A program made the position numbers and the translations under genes. Shown one piece after another: positions 1 to 11,952 of a stretch of DNA of 64,000 nt. Every line of letters begins with the position of its first letter. Position 1 is the first letter of the stretch. The notes beneath the pieces were generated by a model. It made no database searches. It was not told the DNA's origin and saw nothing but the letters and a program-made list of their open reading frames with translations. This stretch comes from Akebia trifoliata (lineage: Eukaryota; Streptophyta; Magnoliopsida; Ranunculales; Lardizabalaceae), in NCBI GenBank assembly GCA_017979445.1, contig CM030706.1:13626967-13690966 (forward strand), in the 5' to 3' direction.

Positions 1-2223
1 GACTCTCTTCTTGAATGGCTTTGTGGGATTTCGGAATTTTTTTTTCCTTGTTGCCCTCAGTTGTGGATAGTCAAAAATGCTAATGGCCGAATATTAATTG
101 GACGGGAGATGGTAGAACAAAATAAATAATCAGCTTTCTTTACAGCAACAATGATTGCAACATATCACAACGGGGATGGCTGCTAAGCACCTATTGGTTC
201 CAAAAAACCAATCACATAACGTTGTTGCATCAAGTCGTTTCCCGATCTATTCTTCTATTTTTGCAGGTTTTTATCAATTGGGAAATATCGATCTAACAAT
301 TTTAATTTAAAATTTGATTCCGCAAAAATAGTATAATTTTTGGGAAATTTTCTATCAATTAAGGGGTTTAACTTAAATCGAATTATATCTCCATCAAGTC
401 CTTAAATTGATAAGAAAGTTTAAAAAAAAATATTTTCAAAAGAAAAATAAAAAATCAAGTCTTGAATGTTGCTGACATCAACATAGGGGTGTATATCTGT
501 TTGTTTTGATTTTGTTCCATAAATGCTTTTGATTGAAATTAACTTGTTTTCTAAAAAAAATTAAAAAAACATCTTCTTTATCTCATCAATCATTGTTATA
601 TCCTCAATTCGATATCCCTTGAAATTTTGAATCATTTTGAGTCACCCGAAATAACCCTTGATTGGAATACATAAGGAAATAATGTTGGATTAAATGTTTG
701 TTTTTAACATGGATATATGCTTGATATGCTCATCTTTAATCATGTGATTTGAATGGTTTTGATCTTGATTAAGTATTCAGGTGATTGGGATAGTGTTTAT
801 TTCAATTAAATATTCATGCAACTCATGTTATGATGATTGGATTGATTGGGTCCATGGGCCCATTTTGTTTGAAAAAGGCCCCAGGCACACCCCACCCTGT
901 TTTGCACACACCACATGCACGTTTACTATTTTGCACACTTACACGTCCCATATAGCCAACGTGGCACTAGTGCGTGGCCCGGTCTCCTCGGAGATGTCAC
1001 GTCATTCATGAAAACCACAATTCTAGTCATGTACCTTAGGGTATATCAAACTGGGGCCTCAATACCGTCTCATCAGGTGATTATGAGAGATATATTGATA
1101 CACCCAGGCTGGAGCGACCTGAGCCTTTGACCTATTATGAGCTACACAGTCACATGCCCCGATTGCCAATGTAGCACTAGTACGTGGTCGGTCCCCTCGT
1201 GGGATGCCAAACCATTTATGAAAGCTATAACTCTTGACGCGTACCCATAGATATGTAAAAGATAATCTAAGTTCATCAATTGCACTTCTTAGTCAAAATC
1301 GGTGCCTAAGCAAGATCTTGCCTCGCTGTACCCTATTGTACGAGGGGGATAGACTACGTCTATTCTACACGAGAGGTATTTAAGTGGGCCTTTGCTCAGC
1401 ATTGTGCTCTACCTCTCAACTGGAGATCGAACTGACTATTTTTGGCTTCAGAGAAGTGAGTTGAGGTTTTACATTATCACCTATACGGTATATCAAACCA
1501 TGTCACCACGTATCTAGATGTATATAGGTGTACTTGGGCAAGGGTGGTCAGATAAAAATGCATTGCACGTAGTAAGCCTAGAGTCTAGAAACCTTCCCTG
1601 TAGGTCACGACTCGAACTTATCGTGGGTGTTCCCGGGTTGTTTATTGAATGAAACCTTTTGATTGATGAATGTATGTGAATGATGTGAATGATGAGTTCA
1701 GAATGTATGATTGTCATCAAGGATCAAAAATGTTGTTTTTGGAAATTAAAGTGGGTGCACCGACCCAATAAAGAATCCATTCTTTTGCAATAATGACCCA
1801 GTCCATCCTGATCCAACAATCATGGTGGGCTGGGCCATTTAAAGTGAAATAAAAATCAAATTTTCAAAGAAAGGAAATAGTCTACGAAGAGAAAGTATTT
1901 TTCAAAAAAAGTATTTTCCAGCAAAAGTGTAATTCTCTAAAAAAATGTTTTCCAAGAAAAAATGTTTTCCAAAAATTATTTTCCATAAGAACAAGATTTT
2001 CAAAAGAAAATAAAAGATTGATATTTTACATAGACCTTGGAAGAGTACTAAAATACCCTTTTGTGTCAAACCAGGATGCTAGTCGCATGTGATAACCCAA
2101 TCGATCAGTTAGTCAAAATAACCGTCATAGGAATGCACCCTGTAGAGAAGATCAATTTTGGGAAATTCATGTTGAGGAGTGCCCTCTCTTTCCACGAATT
2201 TGAGATAGAACCACTTACATGCT
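1..2223 (+). other. A1 untranslated 5' leader
   Basis: There is no credible coding content; the short open frames here are chance. From about 600 on, the sequence is homologous to the A2 leader (about 17260-18720) and to the A3 leader read on the minus strand. A stretch near 1860-2010 is a low-complexity run of short TTTTCCAAAA-like blocks, also present at 18540-18800. The leader ends at ORF1. Confidence 0.75.
1276..1451 (+). other. Leader module shared by families A and B (A1 copy)
   Basis: This segment of about 175 bp runs from CAATTGCAC to GGCTTCAG. Fixed landmarks in order are AAGATCTTGCC, GGGGATAGACT, GTCTATT, GGTATTTAAG and CTGGAGATC. The same landmarks occur in the same order and leader position in A2, A3 and the unrelated family B element B2. 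It has no ORF. The function is unknown; a packaging, dimerisation or translation signal is inference. Confidence 0.7.
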
Positions 2224-3252
2224 ATGGCTAAGCGATGGAACCCCTATCTTCACATATTCCATATGGGGTATATGTACTTGTGTCCCACTCACGAAGATTA
2301 TTGTGGCATCATGAGGATATCCACTTCAAGACCTCTAGTCAGGCCCTCATTAAAGATCAGATATTCTGGTGACCTCACCACAGGACTGAACATTTCCAAG
2401 AAAGAAGCCAAGGCCTAAGTCCATGATGGGAGATTGGACTTAATAACTTTATTGGGCCCGTATTGCTCCCGCAATCATCCTATCAATGTAAAACCTGAAG
2501 CCTGGCGAGCCACTAGAGATTATCGTTTATGCTTAGGAATCCTAATCCAATACATATTGACCTCTAATAGTGATGGCCAAACTATTCCTGAGTCCTTCAT
2601 AGATATAGTCTCTCAATTTTCAAGGAAAGCCAACCCGGTACCTCTCATCCTAGCTGAAACTTTCTCAGGTTTAGATGCCATAAAAAATGGTGAGCGGGAA
2701 AGCTTCAAAGGAAGCCCCTACTTACTCTATATGTGGCTGTGTGATCATCTCAAAATCGTAGATATTCCCTCAAACCTCGAATATGGGCTAGAACACTTTT
2801 TCAAGAGAAACCTGTTAGTGCGTCACAACTCAGTCAAAGCTTAGAGCAAATGGTTAGACTCTCGCCTTGCCTGTCATATCAGTTTTAGGTGCTCTTGGTG
2901 GATGATTGATCCCCCTGTTCTAGGAATCAAAGGATCCTACTATGTCCGTCTGATTGGTTTAGAAGAAACAACTTTTTACCATCCTAATCTGATCCCAAAA
3001 TAGTACGATGTACCTATAGAGTTATCTTTATCTCAGCACAAATCTTTCTTTCCCCCCGAGCCTTTGACTGAAAAGTTAGTGCACCTTATCGAGAAAGCTT
3101 GGAACAAGTGCACCTTAAGGTATCCAAAAGGATCAGCAGAATTTAAAGAGCCAGTTGTTAGAGCCAAGAGGGTCAAGCCTGACAGCAATCCTGATGACCA
3201 TCAAGACAAAGCCAAGCGTCCATGTAAAAATAGTTCAAGTCAAAATTGTTGA
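2224..3252 (+). pseudogene. Ogre-type ORF1, DUF7745/plant-mobile-domain-like, with three stops
   Basis: One frame of about 342 codons is interrupted by in-frame stops at 2416, 2842 and 3001 and closed by TGA at 3250. The fragment around residue 30 (LCPTHEDY) and the later NPVPLILAETFSGLDAI with LLYMWLCDHL resemble the DUF7745 or plant-mobile-domain-like proteins that Tat/Ogre elements carry ahead of gag. The C-terminal 60 residues are basic, rich in Lys and Arg. The biochemical role of this ORF is not known. The assignment rests on remembered family motifs and on the position upstream of gag. The start is uncertain because the frame could extend further 5' in an intact copy. Copy A2 lacks this ORF. 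Confidence 0.65.
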
Positions 3253-3563
3253 AGGATGTTTTTAATAAGTACATATTTTTTGTCAATCGTTGTCAATAAA
3301 ACTATCTTTCTTTCTGAATAAATATTTATTTCCTTTTCAAATATTCATTGGCTGAATGGATTAATTAATGGATTGGTGCACAAACCTCAATAAAATGATT
3401 CTTTAAAATGTTATTAAGGGGATAATACTGAAATTGACTAAATCTACCTTTGATGGGGTCATATAGGATTATCATTGCGCCCAAACTCAAGTGTCCACCT
3501 CCTAGTTGGAGTCGTAAGTCCAATCGGTTAGAATGGGCCACAATACCAAGTCAACAAGTAGAG
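3253..3563 (+). other. Spacer between ORF1 and gag
   Basis: Non-coding spacer. It is alignable with A2 at about 18960-19190, which shows that A2 lost ORF1 by a deletion between homologous flanks. No other signal is seen. Confidence 0.55.
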
Positions 3564-4543
3564 ATGGCGTCAGAATCTGAGCTCATAGAGATCCGTAAGA
3601 TCTTGGCAGCCTTTGCCAATGATATCAATAATATAAAAGGCAACATGAAAATGTTAGAACAGACCTCGGAATCGACGGGAAATCCTCTAGATGACCCAAA
3701 GGGAAAAAAGGTAAAAGTGAAACGTCCACGTGAAGTCTTCAAAATCGACGGAGACGAAGAGTATGTTGATGAAAATCGACGTTATCTAATAAAATGTCTC
3801 AATCGGAGTCAGCTATGAAGAGTATAAAGGGTATCGATGAAATTGCAGCAGGCATTGAAGCTCGGAACCGCAACCCTAGAATCCATTTGCCAGAGAAGTT
3901 TGTGATGCTTGAAATGGACAAGTTCAGTGGGACAGGGTGTGCGAAAACACATCTTAAGGTGTATGTTACCAACATACGCACTATGGGGCTCAACGACGAA
4001 CAAATGACATTATTGTTCCAAAGAACTTTGTCAGGGTCAGCACTACGTTGGCTAATGTCTCAAGATCTAGTTACTGTGGGTACATAGGAGAACATGTCAA
4101 AGGCTTTCTGGAATCAGTATAAGTACAGTACCGAGATTGAGACTTCAAGAAGGGATTTGGAAGCAACTAAACAGAAAAATAAGGAGACATTCACTGATTT
4201 TATTGGTCGCTAGAGGGCCAAGGCTACTCAAAAGTAGGATAGACCTTCGGAGAAGGAACAAGTAATGATTATCCTAAAGAACCTCTCTTAAGGATATGCT
4301 CAGTACCTAGTGGCCCAATACCTCCCTATTTTTGAATCTTTGTTACAAGTCAGAAGCCAACTTGAGGACACATTTACCTCTGGGATTCTTTCTAACCTCT
4401 CAGATAACAAGCCTAAGAAATCATATGTTCCCAAACCCAATATCAACCACACTTACATCGTCAATACTTCAGTTACCCCAGCTCAACCCCCGGCTCGTGT
4501 TAATAACCAGGTTCACCCGAGTCAACCTCGAACTCCGTGTTAA
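3564..4543 (+). pseudogene. A1 gag (nucleocapsid precursor), broken
   Basis: The ATG at 3564 opens a gag-like protein with a heptad-like N-terminal stretch (residues about 8-35). The frame shifts near 3800. It then runs through a Retrotrans_gag core that includes MDKFSGTG, HLKVYVTNI, LSGSALRWL and FWNQYKY, typical of Ty3/gypsy capsids. In-frame stops fall at 4085, 4213, 4237 and 4288. The product would form the virus-like particle. The start is inferred from the ATG after the non-coding spacer. The frameshift and stops make it non-functional. Confidence 0.75.
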
Positions 4544-6472
4544 TTTACCAATTTAGGGATGACCCTTACCATAGTTTTGCAAAAACTATTGAAAAAAGGG
4601 TTGCTTACCCCGATTCAACCCCGACCTTTACCAAATCCTTTGCCAGCTCGACACAACCCCAACTTATTCTGTGAATTTCATTAAAATCCTGACCATCACA
4701 CGGATCGATGTATAACCTTGCGCCATGCCATTCAAAATCTTATTGATAACAAAAAGATCACAATCCCTAGCCCACCAAATGTCACCACTAATCCACTACC
4801 TATCTATCAACCTCTACCAACCCTAAATATGATTTCTCACACCTCATTGCCATTTGATCCCGTCTCTCTTATCCATCCAATCCAGGTCAAATCGCCTAGT
4901 TACCCCCTTGTCGGGATAGCTTTCACTGATGAGGTTTTCACTACGAATTATAAACCATTTGATCTAATCTCAGATGATACATATTGTTTATCCCCGCCTC
5001 GTTACGATAATCCCGCATTCACTAGTTACCTGTTGGCCCAAATGAATCTAAAAAGCCCTGTACCTTCAACAGACTTAGATCCATACTTGTTGACTAAAGA
5101 AGATGAGCCTTACTTCCTTTCTTGTGAGGAAGTTAGACATATGACTCGAGGGGAAAGAATTTTTAAACCACAAGAACTCTGTGTTGATAATCCTACAGCC
5201 TTGGCAAGAAGAGAAGGAGAAGATCCCACCAAGGAAAGCATCGAAGAAGATAACTCCGTGATTAAGCAGTTGAAAAAATCAGGGGCCAATATCTCAGTAT
5301 GGGGTTTACTCATGGCTTCCACTGCTCATAGGGAGGCTGTGCTCAAAGCACTAAACACAGCCCAAGTCTCCCTTGATACTTCTCCAGATCAGCTGGCCAG
5401 TATAGTAGGGGCAACTTACGTGGAGAATATCCTATCCTTCTTGGACTCAGATTTCCCAAAAAAAGGGGCAAACCAGACTAAGCCGTTGCACATTACAGTT
5501 GACTGTAACGGGATGAGGGTACCTCTGATTTTGATTGATAACGGGAGTGCACTGAACGTTTACCCGCTGAAAACGACTACTTATCTTGGGTTTAAGGCTG
5601 AAGATCTCAAGCCCACTAATCAAGGTGTTAGGGCTTATGATAACACCAAGAGGGATGTACTGGGAATTTTGCACCGTCGATTGTCTACTGGCATAACTGA
5701 ATTTCCTGTGGAATATCAGGTTATTGACATCCAGTCTTCTTTCAATTTACTGTTAGGGAGACCATTGTTACACCAAATCGAAGCCATCCCTTTTACACTA
5801 CACTAGAAGGTCAAGTTTATCAAAGATGGGCTAGTGATTACTCTTCATGGAGATGCTGAAATTGTAGGGATTATAAACAGTACTGAAGCTAAGGATGAGC
5901 CGTTACTTGAAATTTAACCAGAACAACATGGAGTAGAGCTCAATGGGTTCAAGTTTGAAAAGATATGCTTAGTCCAATGGGATCAAGCCATGAAAGAATA
6001 TTTTCCCAAGGAAAATACCTCTAATTGCTACATGGCCAATATATTCAAGAATATGAGATTTTTTCCTGGTATGGGCTTAGGTCGTGAGCAGCAAGGTATT
6101 AAAGAGGCACCAGTGATTAAAGAGGTTATCGGCACATTCAGAGTAGGATATAAGCCTACTAAGGAAGATTGGGCCCAATACTGGAAGACAAAATGGGACA
6201 AGGCCATTGCTAAAAGGCAAAGACATACCACGGATCTCATTAAAATGAAACCCTATCGAAAGACCTTCAATGGTTATTTTGTGAAAGAAGGAGAAGACTT
6301 CCGTTACTGTGGGTTCCCAGAGCCGTTCATTGATCACATCACAAGTACTCGTCTGCCGAGGTTTGAAATCTTCTTTGACATGGAATGGCCTGAAAAGGAA
6401 ACAAGCACAGAAGTTAATGAAAAGAAAGTTGAAGATTGGCAGCTCGATCTGGACTCCCTCAACATCGATTAG
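4544..6472 (+). pseudogene. A1 zinc knuckle, aspartic protease and G-patch region, broken
   Basis: A zinc-knuckle-like C-x2-H-x4-H-x4-C lies at about 4670-4715, with a stop inside. From 4718 one frame carries a linker and then a retropepsin domain (about 5490-5790) with catalytic IDNGSALNV, where D-N-G-S stands for the usual D-[ST]-G, and the flap-side LLLGRPLL. Stops follow at 5804 and 5917. The same frame continues into a G-patch (about 6040-6100, PGMGLGREQQGI) and a C-terminal part with YCGFPEPF. A G-patch after the protease is a known Tat/Ogre feature, probably for RNA binding. The frame closes at 6470. Confidence 0.78.
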
Positions 6473-7990
6473 CTATTCATTGAAGACCATAATATTTTAA
6501 TATTATCAGTTGAGAAAGGGATCCCAAATCCCAGTCTGTAATCGAATCCGCTATTGGGTGTCTCTCAAATTATCATGTAATTAGTCATGTGTTGCATGTC
6601 AAGGCTGGGTTTGTCGGTCCCATTAGTCCTGTTCAGTCTGACATGCTAGTTGAGTCCTTTATTTTTGTGGAGTCGAATAAGTTAGTTGTTTCTACTAAGT
6701 CCATTATTTCTGGTGAGTCTATTTTTCCTACTGAGTCAAGTGAGTTTGTCAAGTCTGCAATGAGTCCTGTTACCCCATCTCTTTTTAATGAAATGAAAGA
6801 AATTTTTGATTACCCCGAGCACAATAATAATTTAACTAATAATCTGACTTCGGAGGGAGAATCTTCTGACGAAGAACTTTCTCCTGAAATAATCAAATTA
6901 CTTGAACAAGAAAATGAACATTGGACTTAACCTCTAATAGAGGAAGTAGAGGTTATCAACCTCGGATCAAAAGAAAGTCCTCAAGAAATTTGAATAGGGG
7001 TCATTTTATCTCCCGATGAACGCAAAGGGATAGTAGACTTGCTCAGAAAGTTCAAAGACGTGTTCGGCTGGTCTTACGAGGATATGCTGGGGGTAAGCAC
7101 AGATATTGTTATACATCAGATTCCATTATATCCTGATGCTCGACCAATCAAATAGAAACTTCGACGTATGAAGGCAGAATGGACTCTGATAATTAAAGAA
7201 GAAGTTACGAAGCAGATTAGCGCTGGATTTTTAGAAGTAGTAGAATACCCTGAATGGATTGCTAATGTCGTCCCAATGCCAAAAAAGGATAGAAAAGTTA
7301 GAATGTATGTAGATTTCAAAGACCTAAATAAAGAAAGCCCAAAAGATAGTTTTCCTTTACCACACATAGATGTTCTAGTGGACAGTACAGCAGGACACGC
7401 TTTGTTGTCCTTCATGGTTGGTTTTTTGGGATACAATCAGATAAAAATGGATCCTCGAGATATGCAAAAAACATCGTTCATTACACAGTGGGGAACCTTT
7501 TATTACAAGGTCATGCCTTTTGCTCTGAAGAACGTTGGAGCCACCTATCAAAGAGCAGCCACAACTTTACTACATGACATGATACATAAGAAAGTTGAAG
7601 TCTATGTAGAGGATATGATAGTCAAATCTAAGGAACGCCTGGGGCACGTTATTGCATTAGAAAAGTTTCTCACAAGGATTTAAAAGTACCAACTCCGCCT
7701 CAACCCGCAGAAATGCGTATTTGGAGTAACGTCTGGAAAACTGTTGGGATTTGTGGTCAGTCAAAGAGGGATCGAAGTAGACCCTGTAAGATTAAAGCTA
7801 TCCAAGAGATGCCGCCATGTGAGATTGGAAAGTAAATTCAAGATTTTTTGGGCAGAATCCAGTATGTTAGCAGATTCATCGCTCAACTCACCAATGTCTA
7901 CGAACCTATTTTCAAACTTCTCAAGAAGAATGAACCAACAGTTTTGAATGAGCAATGTCAAAAGGCTTTCGACCAAGTCAAGGAGTACAT
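6473..7990 (+). pseudogene. A1 reverse transcriptase region, catalytic residues lost
   Basis: A Ser/Glu-rich spacer (6589-6930) leads into the N-terminal pol segment (FKDVFGWSYEDM) and the reverse transcriptase (about 7168-7690). Family motifs seen are VRMYVDFKDLNKE, PKDSFPLPHIDVLVD and YQRAATTLLHDMI. The first catalytic block reads FMVGFLGYN instead of the usual FMDGFSGYN, and the second reads YVEDM instead of YVDDM, so both active-site positions are changed. Stops occur at 6928, 6991, 7153 and 7681. A frameshift near 7800 leads into the connection domain (7850-8000). Confidence 0.82.
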
Positions 7991-8475
7991 CTTAAACCCA
8001 CCTATTTTGGTTCCACCTACACTGGGTGAACCACTTCTTCTTTATCTGTCAGTCACAGAAGAAGCTATGGGATGCATGCTTGCACAGTATGATAAAGATA
8101 CTCGCAAAGAGAGGGCTATATACTACATCAGTAAAAAGATGTTAGAGTATGAACGAAAGTATTCGACCCTCGAAAAAACTTGCTTAGCATTGGTATGGGC
8201 TACTCAGAGACTCTGGCACTATATGCTATCTCATTCAATTATCTTGTTATCTCGGATGGATCCTCAAGTATCTTTTCGACAAGTCGACATTGACAGGGAG
8301 AACCGCGCGATGGTTATTGTTGCTATCAGAGTTTGACATCACTCATGTTACACAGAAATCTATCAACGGGAGAGTTGTAGGAGAATACTTGGCAGATCAC
8401 CCTGTAGTAGAAGGAATAAGGTCTATCGATCAATTCCTAGATGAGAACATCTTGCACGTTAAAGAAGAACTGTAG
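7991..8475 (+). pseudogene. A1 RNase H (Ty3-type), frameshifted
   Basis: The motifs YYISKKMLEYERKYSTLEKTCLALVWATQRLWHYML are those of the RNase H that follows gypsy reverse transcriptase and removes RNA from the hybrid. The usual first catalytic aspartate region reads YLSVTEEAMG, so the first acidic residue is missing. A frameshift at about 8290-8330 separates the C-terminal part (RWLLLLSEFDI and LADHPV). Not functional. Confidence 0.75.
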
Positions 8476-8481
8476 AACCAA

Positions 8482-9009
8482 ACATGGCAGTTGTACTTTG
8501 ATGGAGCCGCTAATCAAAATAGGTATGGAATAGGGGCAGTCATGTTTTCTCCGGAAGGATGCCACATTCCTGTCACTATTAAATTAGCATTTTCGAACAC
8601 TAATAACACTACTGAATATGAGGTGTCCATCGCGGGGCTCGAAGCTGCTTTGAACCTGGGCATTACAGAAATTGAAATTTTTGGGGATTCAGCCTTGGTC
8701 ATACATCATTCATTGGAAGAATGGAAGAGTAGGGATGAAAGATTGAAACCTTATTATGAGTATTTGTTAAACTTAGTCAGTAAGTTTAAAGCTATACTGT
8801 TTCAACACTTGTCAAGGGAGGATAACAAATTTGCTAACTCCTTAGCAACTTTATCTTCAATGATCCATTTACCCCCTGGCATGGAATTGAGGTCGATCAC
8901 TGTTGAAGTCAAAAACAAACCCGCATATTGCCATCAGATCAACATTGCTACTCGACTACCCGATGGAAAGTCATGGTACATAGATATAAAGAGAGTATTG
9001 GAAAAATAA
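8482..9009 (+). pseudogene. A1 archaeal-type RNase H domain
   Basis: An open segment of about 172 codons follows an in-frame TAG at 8473. The D-E-D set of the type I RNase H fold is visible and intact: YFDGAANQ, NTTEYEVSIAGLEAAL and FGDSALV. A second RNase H resembling archaeal and plant host enzymes is a known acquisition of Tat/Ogre elements. This is the best preserved domain of A1. It was part of the polyprotein and has no start codon of its own by design; the ATG at 8491 is inside the fold. Confidence 0.8.
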
Positions 9010-9739
9010 GAATTTCCCGGAAGGAGCATCGAGGAAGGAACAACAAACCCTACTAAGATTAGCATCTCAATTCATCTTGTGCGCAGGAAGTTTATACAAA
9101 AGGTCTTATGATGGGATTCATTTGTCGTGTGTTGATGAAGATCAAGCTGAATAGATAATAATTGAACTACATTCAGAGAATGCGGCCCTTACATGAGTGA
9201 GAAAATGTTAGCTAAGAAAATTATGAGACAAAGGTACTACTGGCCCATGATGGAAATATATTGTCACCACATGGTCAAGACCTGTCATAAATACCAAGTA
9301 CATGTGAACCTTATACATGTGCCACCATCTCAATTAGTTGGTCTGACTTCACCATGGCCATTCTCAGTTTGAGGAATTGACATTATTGATAAAATATCGC
9401 CTAAGGCATCAAATGGGCATGAATACATCCAAGTTGCCATCGATTATTTTATCAAATGGTTTGAAGCTGCCTCTTATGTTGTCCTCACTGCATCTCGAGT
9501 TGCAAAGTTTATTCAAACGAATATCATCAGTCGATACGGGATACCTTCAGAGTTGATCTCTGATAACGGGTCACACTTCAAAGCTGAGTTTATCAAATTG
9601 TATTCAAAGTTCCAAATTTCACACCACAAATCATCTCCTTACTGCTCTCAGACTAATGGAGCAGTCGAAGTAGCTAATAAGAATCTCAAGACTATCATCA
9701 GGAAAATGTGTCAATCATATCGAGATTGATCAGAAAAAC
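9010..9739 (+). pseudogene. A1 integrase, N-terminal and core part
   Basis: The segment shows the zinc-binding HHCC remnant (HSEN and CHKYQ), then the catalytic core: GIDIIDK, YIQVAIDYFIKW, ISDNGSHFK and NGAVEVANKNLK, which hold the D, D and E residues. Stops (TGA at 9193, 9370 and 9727, TAG at 9151) and a frameshift near 9008-9040 break the frame. Insertion of the family B LTR cuts it at the dipeptide after residue E of the core helix; the rest resumes at 10952. Confidence 0.8.
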
Positions 9740-10951
9740 TGATGAGTGTTTCCAAACACTCAATTATAAACACATTTTTCGGATATTTATCTTGATTTTT
9801 GTACCTATTTATCCATATTAAGATAATAATCATGATAAACCTCAAATCACCACGTTGCATGTTAATTAGGTTTAATTATATATAAATAAATTTATTTACT
9901 ACATAAATCTAATTACGTGTGTTTCTTGTGCAGAAAATCAACAAATTGAAATCAAAATCTCAAGACAAAAGTATTTGGGCCCACTTTGGAATGTCCTAAT
10001 CCTTTGGAATGCCCTAATCCTTAACTCAAATTCTCCTCTTTTGTCTTTTTGTGCAAAAAAAAGTGGAGACTACTTTTAGACTCTTCTACACACATTTTCT
10101 CTATAAATAGAGCCTTCATTTCTAGAGAAAGGGTCCCATCTTGGTTCTCTTATCCAAGACTCCTTTAATCTAAGGCTCTTAGCATATTCTCTTATTTTTT
10201 GTATTTTCATTTTCTAGTTATTTTCTTTTGGTTAAATATTCTTGTAAGAAGTAGAAGAAGAAGAAGTTGTAATTTTCTCCATGAAATGAAGAAAAGTTCT
10301 TTCATCTCTTATCTTCCCTCTCTTACAATGAAATTAGGCTAAGTTCCCCTCCATTGGAAAGTGGAAAAGCCTAGAGCAAGTTCTTGTGTTATTTCTAATT
10401 TTATGTCTTTCTTTTATTGAAAATGCTTATGAGTTCTCTTTAAGTTTCTTGCACCTTTTATTCTTAATATAGATACTTTATGCTTAGATTAGATCAAAAC
10501 AAAGTATGCTTAAATTAGATAATTGGTAGTAAGAAGTTTTCAAAGAATTCTACTTTGTTTTTGTTCTCTTATTTCATTTTATTTGTAAAACTTTCCGATC
10601 TAAGGAACTAACACCAAGTCCTTATGATTGAGTTATAAAAAGGCTAGAGATTAGGAATTGCTCATTAACATGTTTTAGGTAGATCCACCTCCAATGGTGT
10701 TTTAATTCATAAGTTTACTTGCTTTTAATTTCATTTACTTTAGTTTATTTTCTAGAAATTTTACATCTTCTTATAAGTTTAAAAATACAAAGAAAAACAG
10801 TTTTAATTCCTTTTAGTTAATTTGGATTTTATCTTCTTAGCTTAGCTCTATTCCTCCTTTCTCTTGGGTTCGATCCCCTACTTGCCCCACAAGTAAGGTA
10901 AAAGTAAGATTATTATTAACTCCGATGAGAAGAACAACGATAGTCTCATCA
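9740..10951 (+). mobile_element. Family B solo LTR inside the A1 integrase
   Basis: A 1212-bp LTR begins TGATGAG and ends CTCATCA. It is flanked by the perfect 5-bp target duplication AAAAC (9735-9739 and 10952-10956). A TATAAATA box lies at 10102-10109. Two copies of an 18-bp unit (TTTGGAATGCCCTAATCC type) lie in U3. There is no internal region, so this is the product of LTR-LTR recombination after a full family B insertion. Confidence 0.93.
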
Positions 10952-11435
10952 AAAACTGTCATTTGCATTATAGGCATATCGAACTTCAATTCAATCCTCT
11001 ACTGGTGTTACTCCCTACTCCTTAGTGTATGGCATGAAAGCAGTCTTGTCGATTGAAATGGAAATTCCATCTCTTAGGGTCTTGTTGGAAAGTCAGTTGT
11101 CAGAAGCAGATTGGGTTCGTCAACGGTATGAAGAATTGAATTTGATCAAAGAAAAATGACTGAGAGCTTTGTATCACGTGCAAGCTTATCGAAGAAGAGT
11201 CGCCCACGCATTTGACAAAAAGATCAAGGCCTGTCACTTACAAGTCGAAGATTTAGTACTCAAAGAAAATCGGACACCTATTTTTGACCCTAGAGGGAAG
11301 TTCAAACCAAATTGGGGAGGTCCATTCATCGTCAAGGAAATACTACCAGGAAAAGCTGTAAGGTTTCAAGATCATGATGGAATCGAATTACCAGAACCAA
11401 CCAACCTTGACCAAATCAAATGGTACAACATTTAA
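10952..11435 (+). pseudogene. A1 integrase, C-terminal part
   Basis: This continues the integrase directly after the target duplication. The text reads as TPYSLVYGM (the usual conserved element after the core), then LSEADWVRQRYEEL, a TGA at 11158, and an open C-terminal end with FDPRGKFKPNWGGPFIVKEIL and a final TAA at 11433. The C-terminal domain binds DNA in related integrases. The stop at 11158 disables it. Confidence 0.78.
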
Positions 11436-11952
11436 GAAGGCCATCTTTGGCTGAATCAATCCTCATATTACCCAGTGACCTAGTTCAACATATCCTTTCT
11501 CAACCTCTTTGCAACCTTTTCAAAAAGAAAAATTATGCCTTTTTCTTTCTCAGCCCGATCACCTAACCTAAGGGAGGGAAAATTTGAACTACGTTTTGGT
11601 CTGATCCCAGAATTCTGGGGTACGTAGGCAACCTGAGAAGTTACTTCAGGCCCGACCACATCAAAATAAAAAAATAGATTCCTCGACAAAGAAAAAATCT
11701 AAAAAGAGAAAAATTCAAAAGAAAAAAAAATATCTTCAAAATGGAAAAGAAAATTTAAGGCAAAGCAAAAGAAATGCTACACAAGGGGCATTCGGATTTT
11801 TTTGAGCCTCAAAATCCCTTTCTTTTTATACCCAGTCCTAAGCTTACCTATAAAAGTCCTCTTAAGTACCGTGTGAAAAGTCAAGGAAGATAGCAAAGCA
11901 TGATCAGACAGTAACTCTAGAAATTCAGAGGAGAAGAAAAAAAAATGATGAA

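Noticed and set aside
781..1720. Short open frames in the A1 leader on both strands
   Set aside because: Not conserved in the aligned leaders of A2 and A3, which have different stops. The shared feature here is nucleotide sequence, not protein.
3551..4003. Minus-strand open frames opposite A1 gag
   Set aside because: They are complements of the gag reading frame and carry no independent motif.
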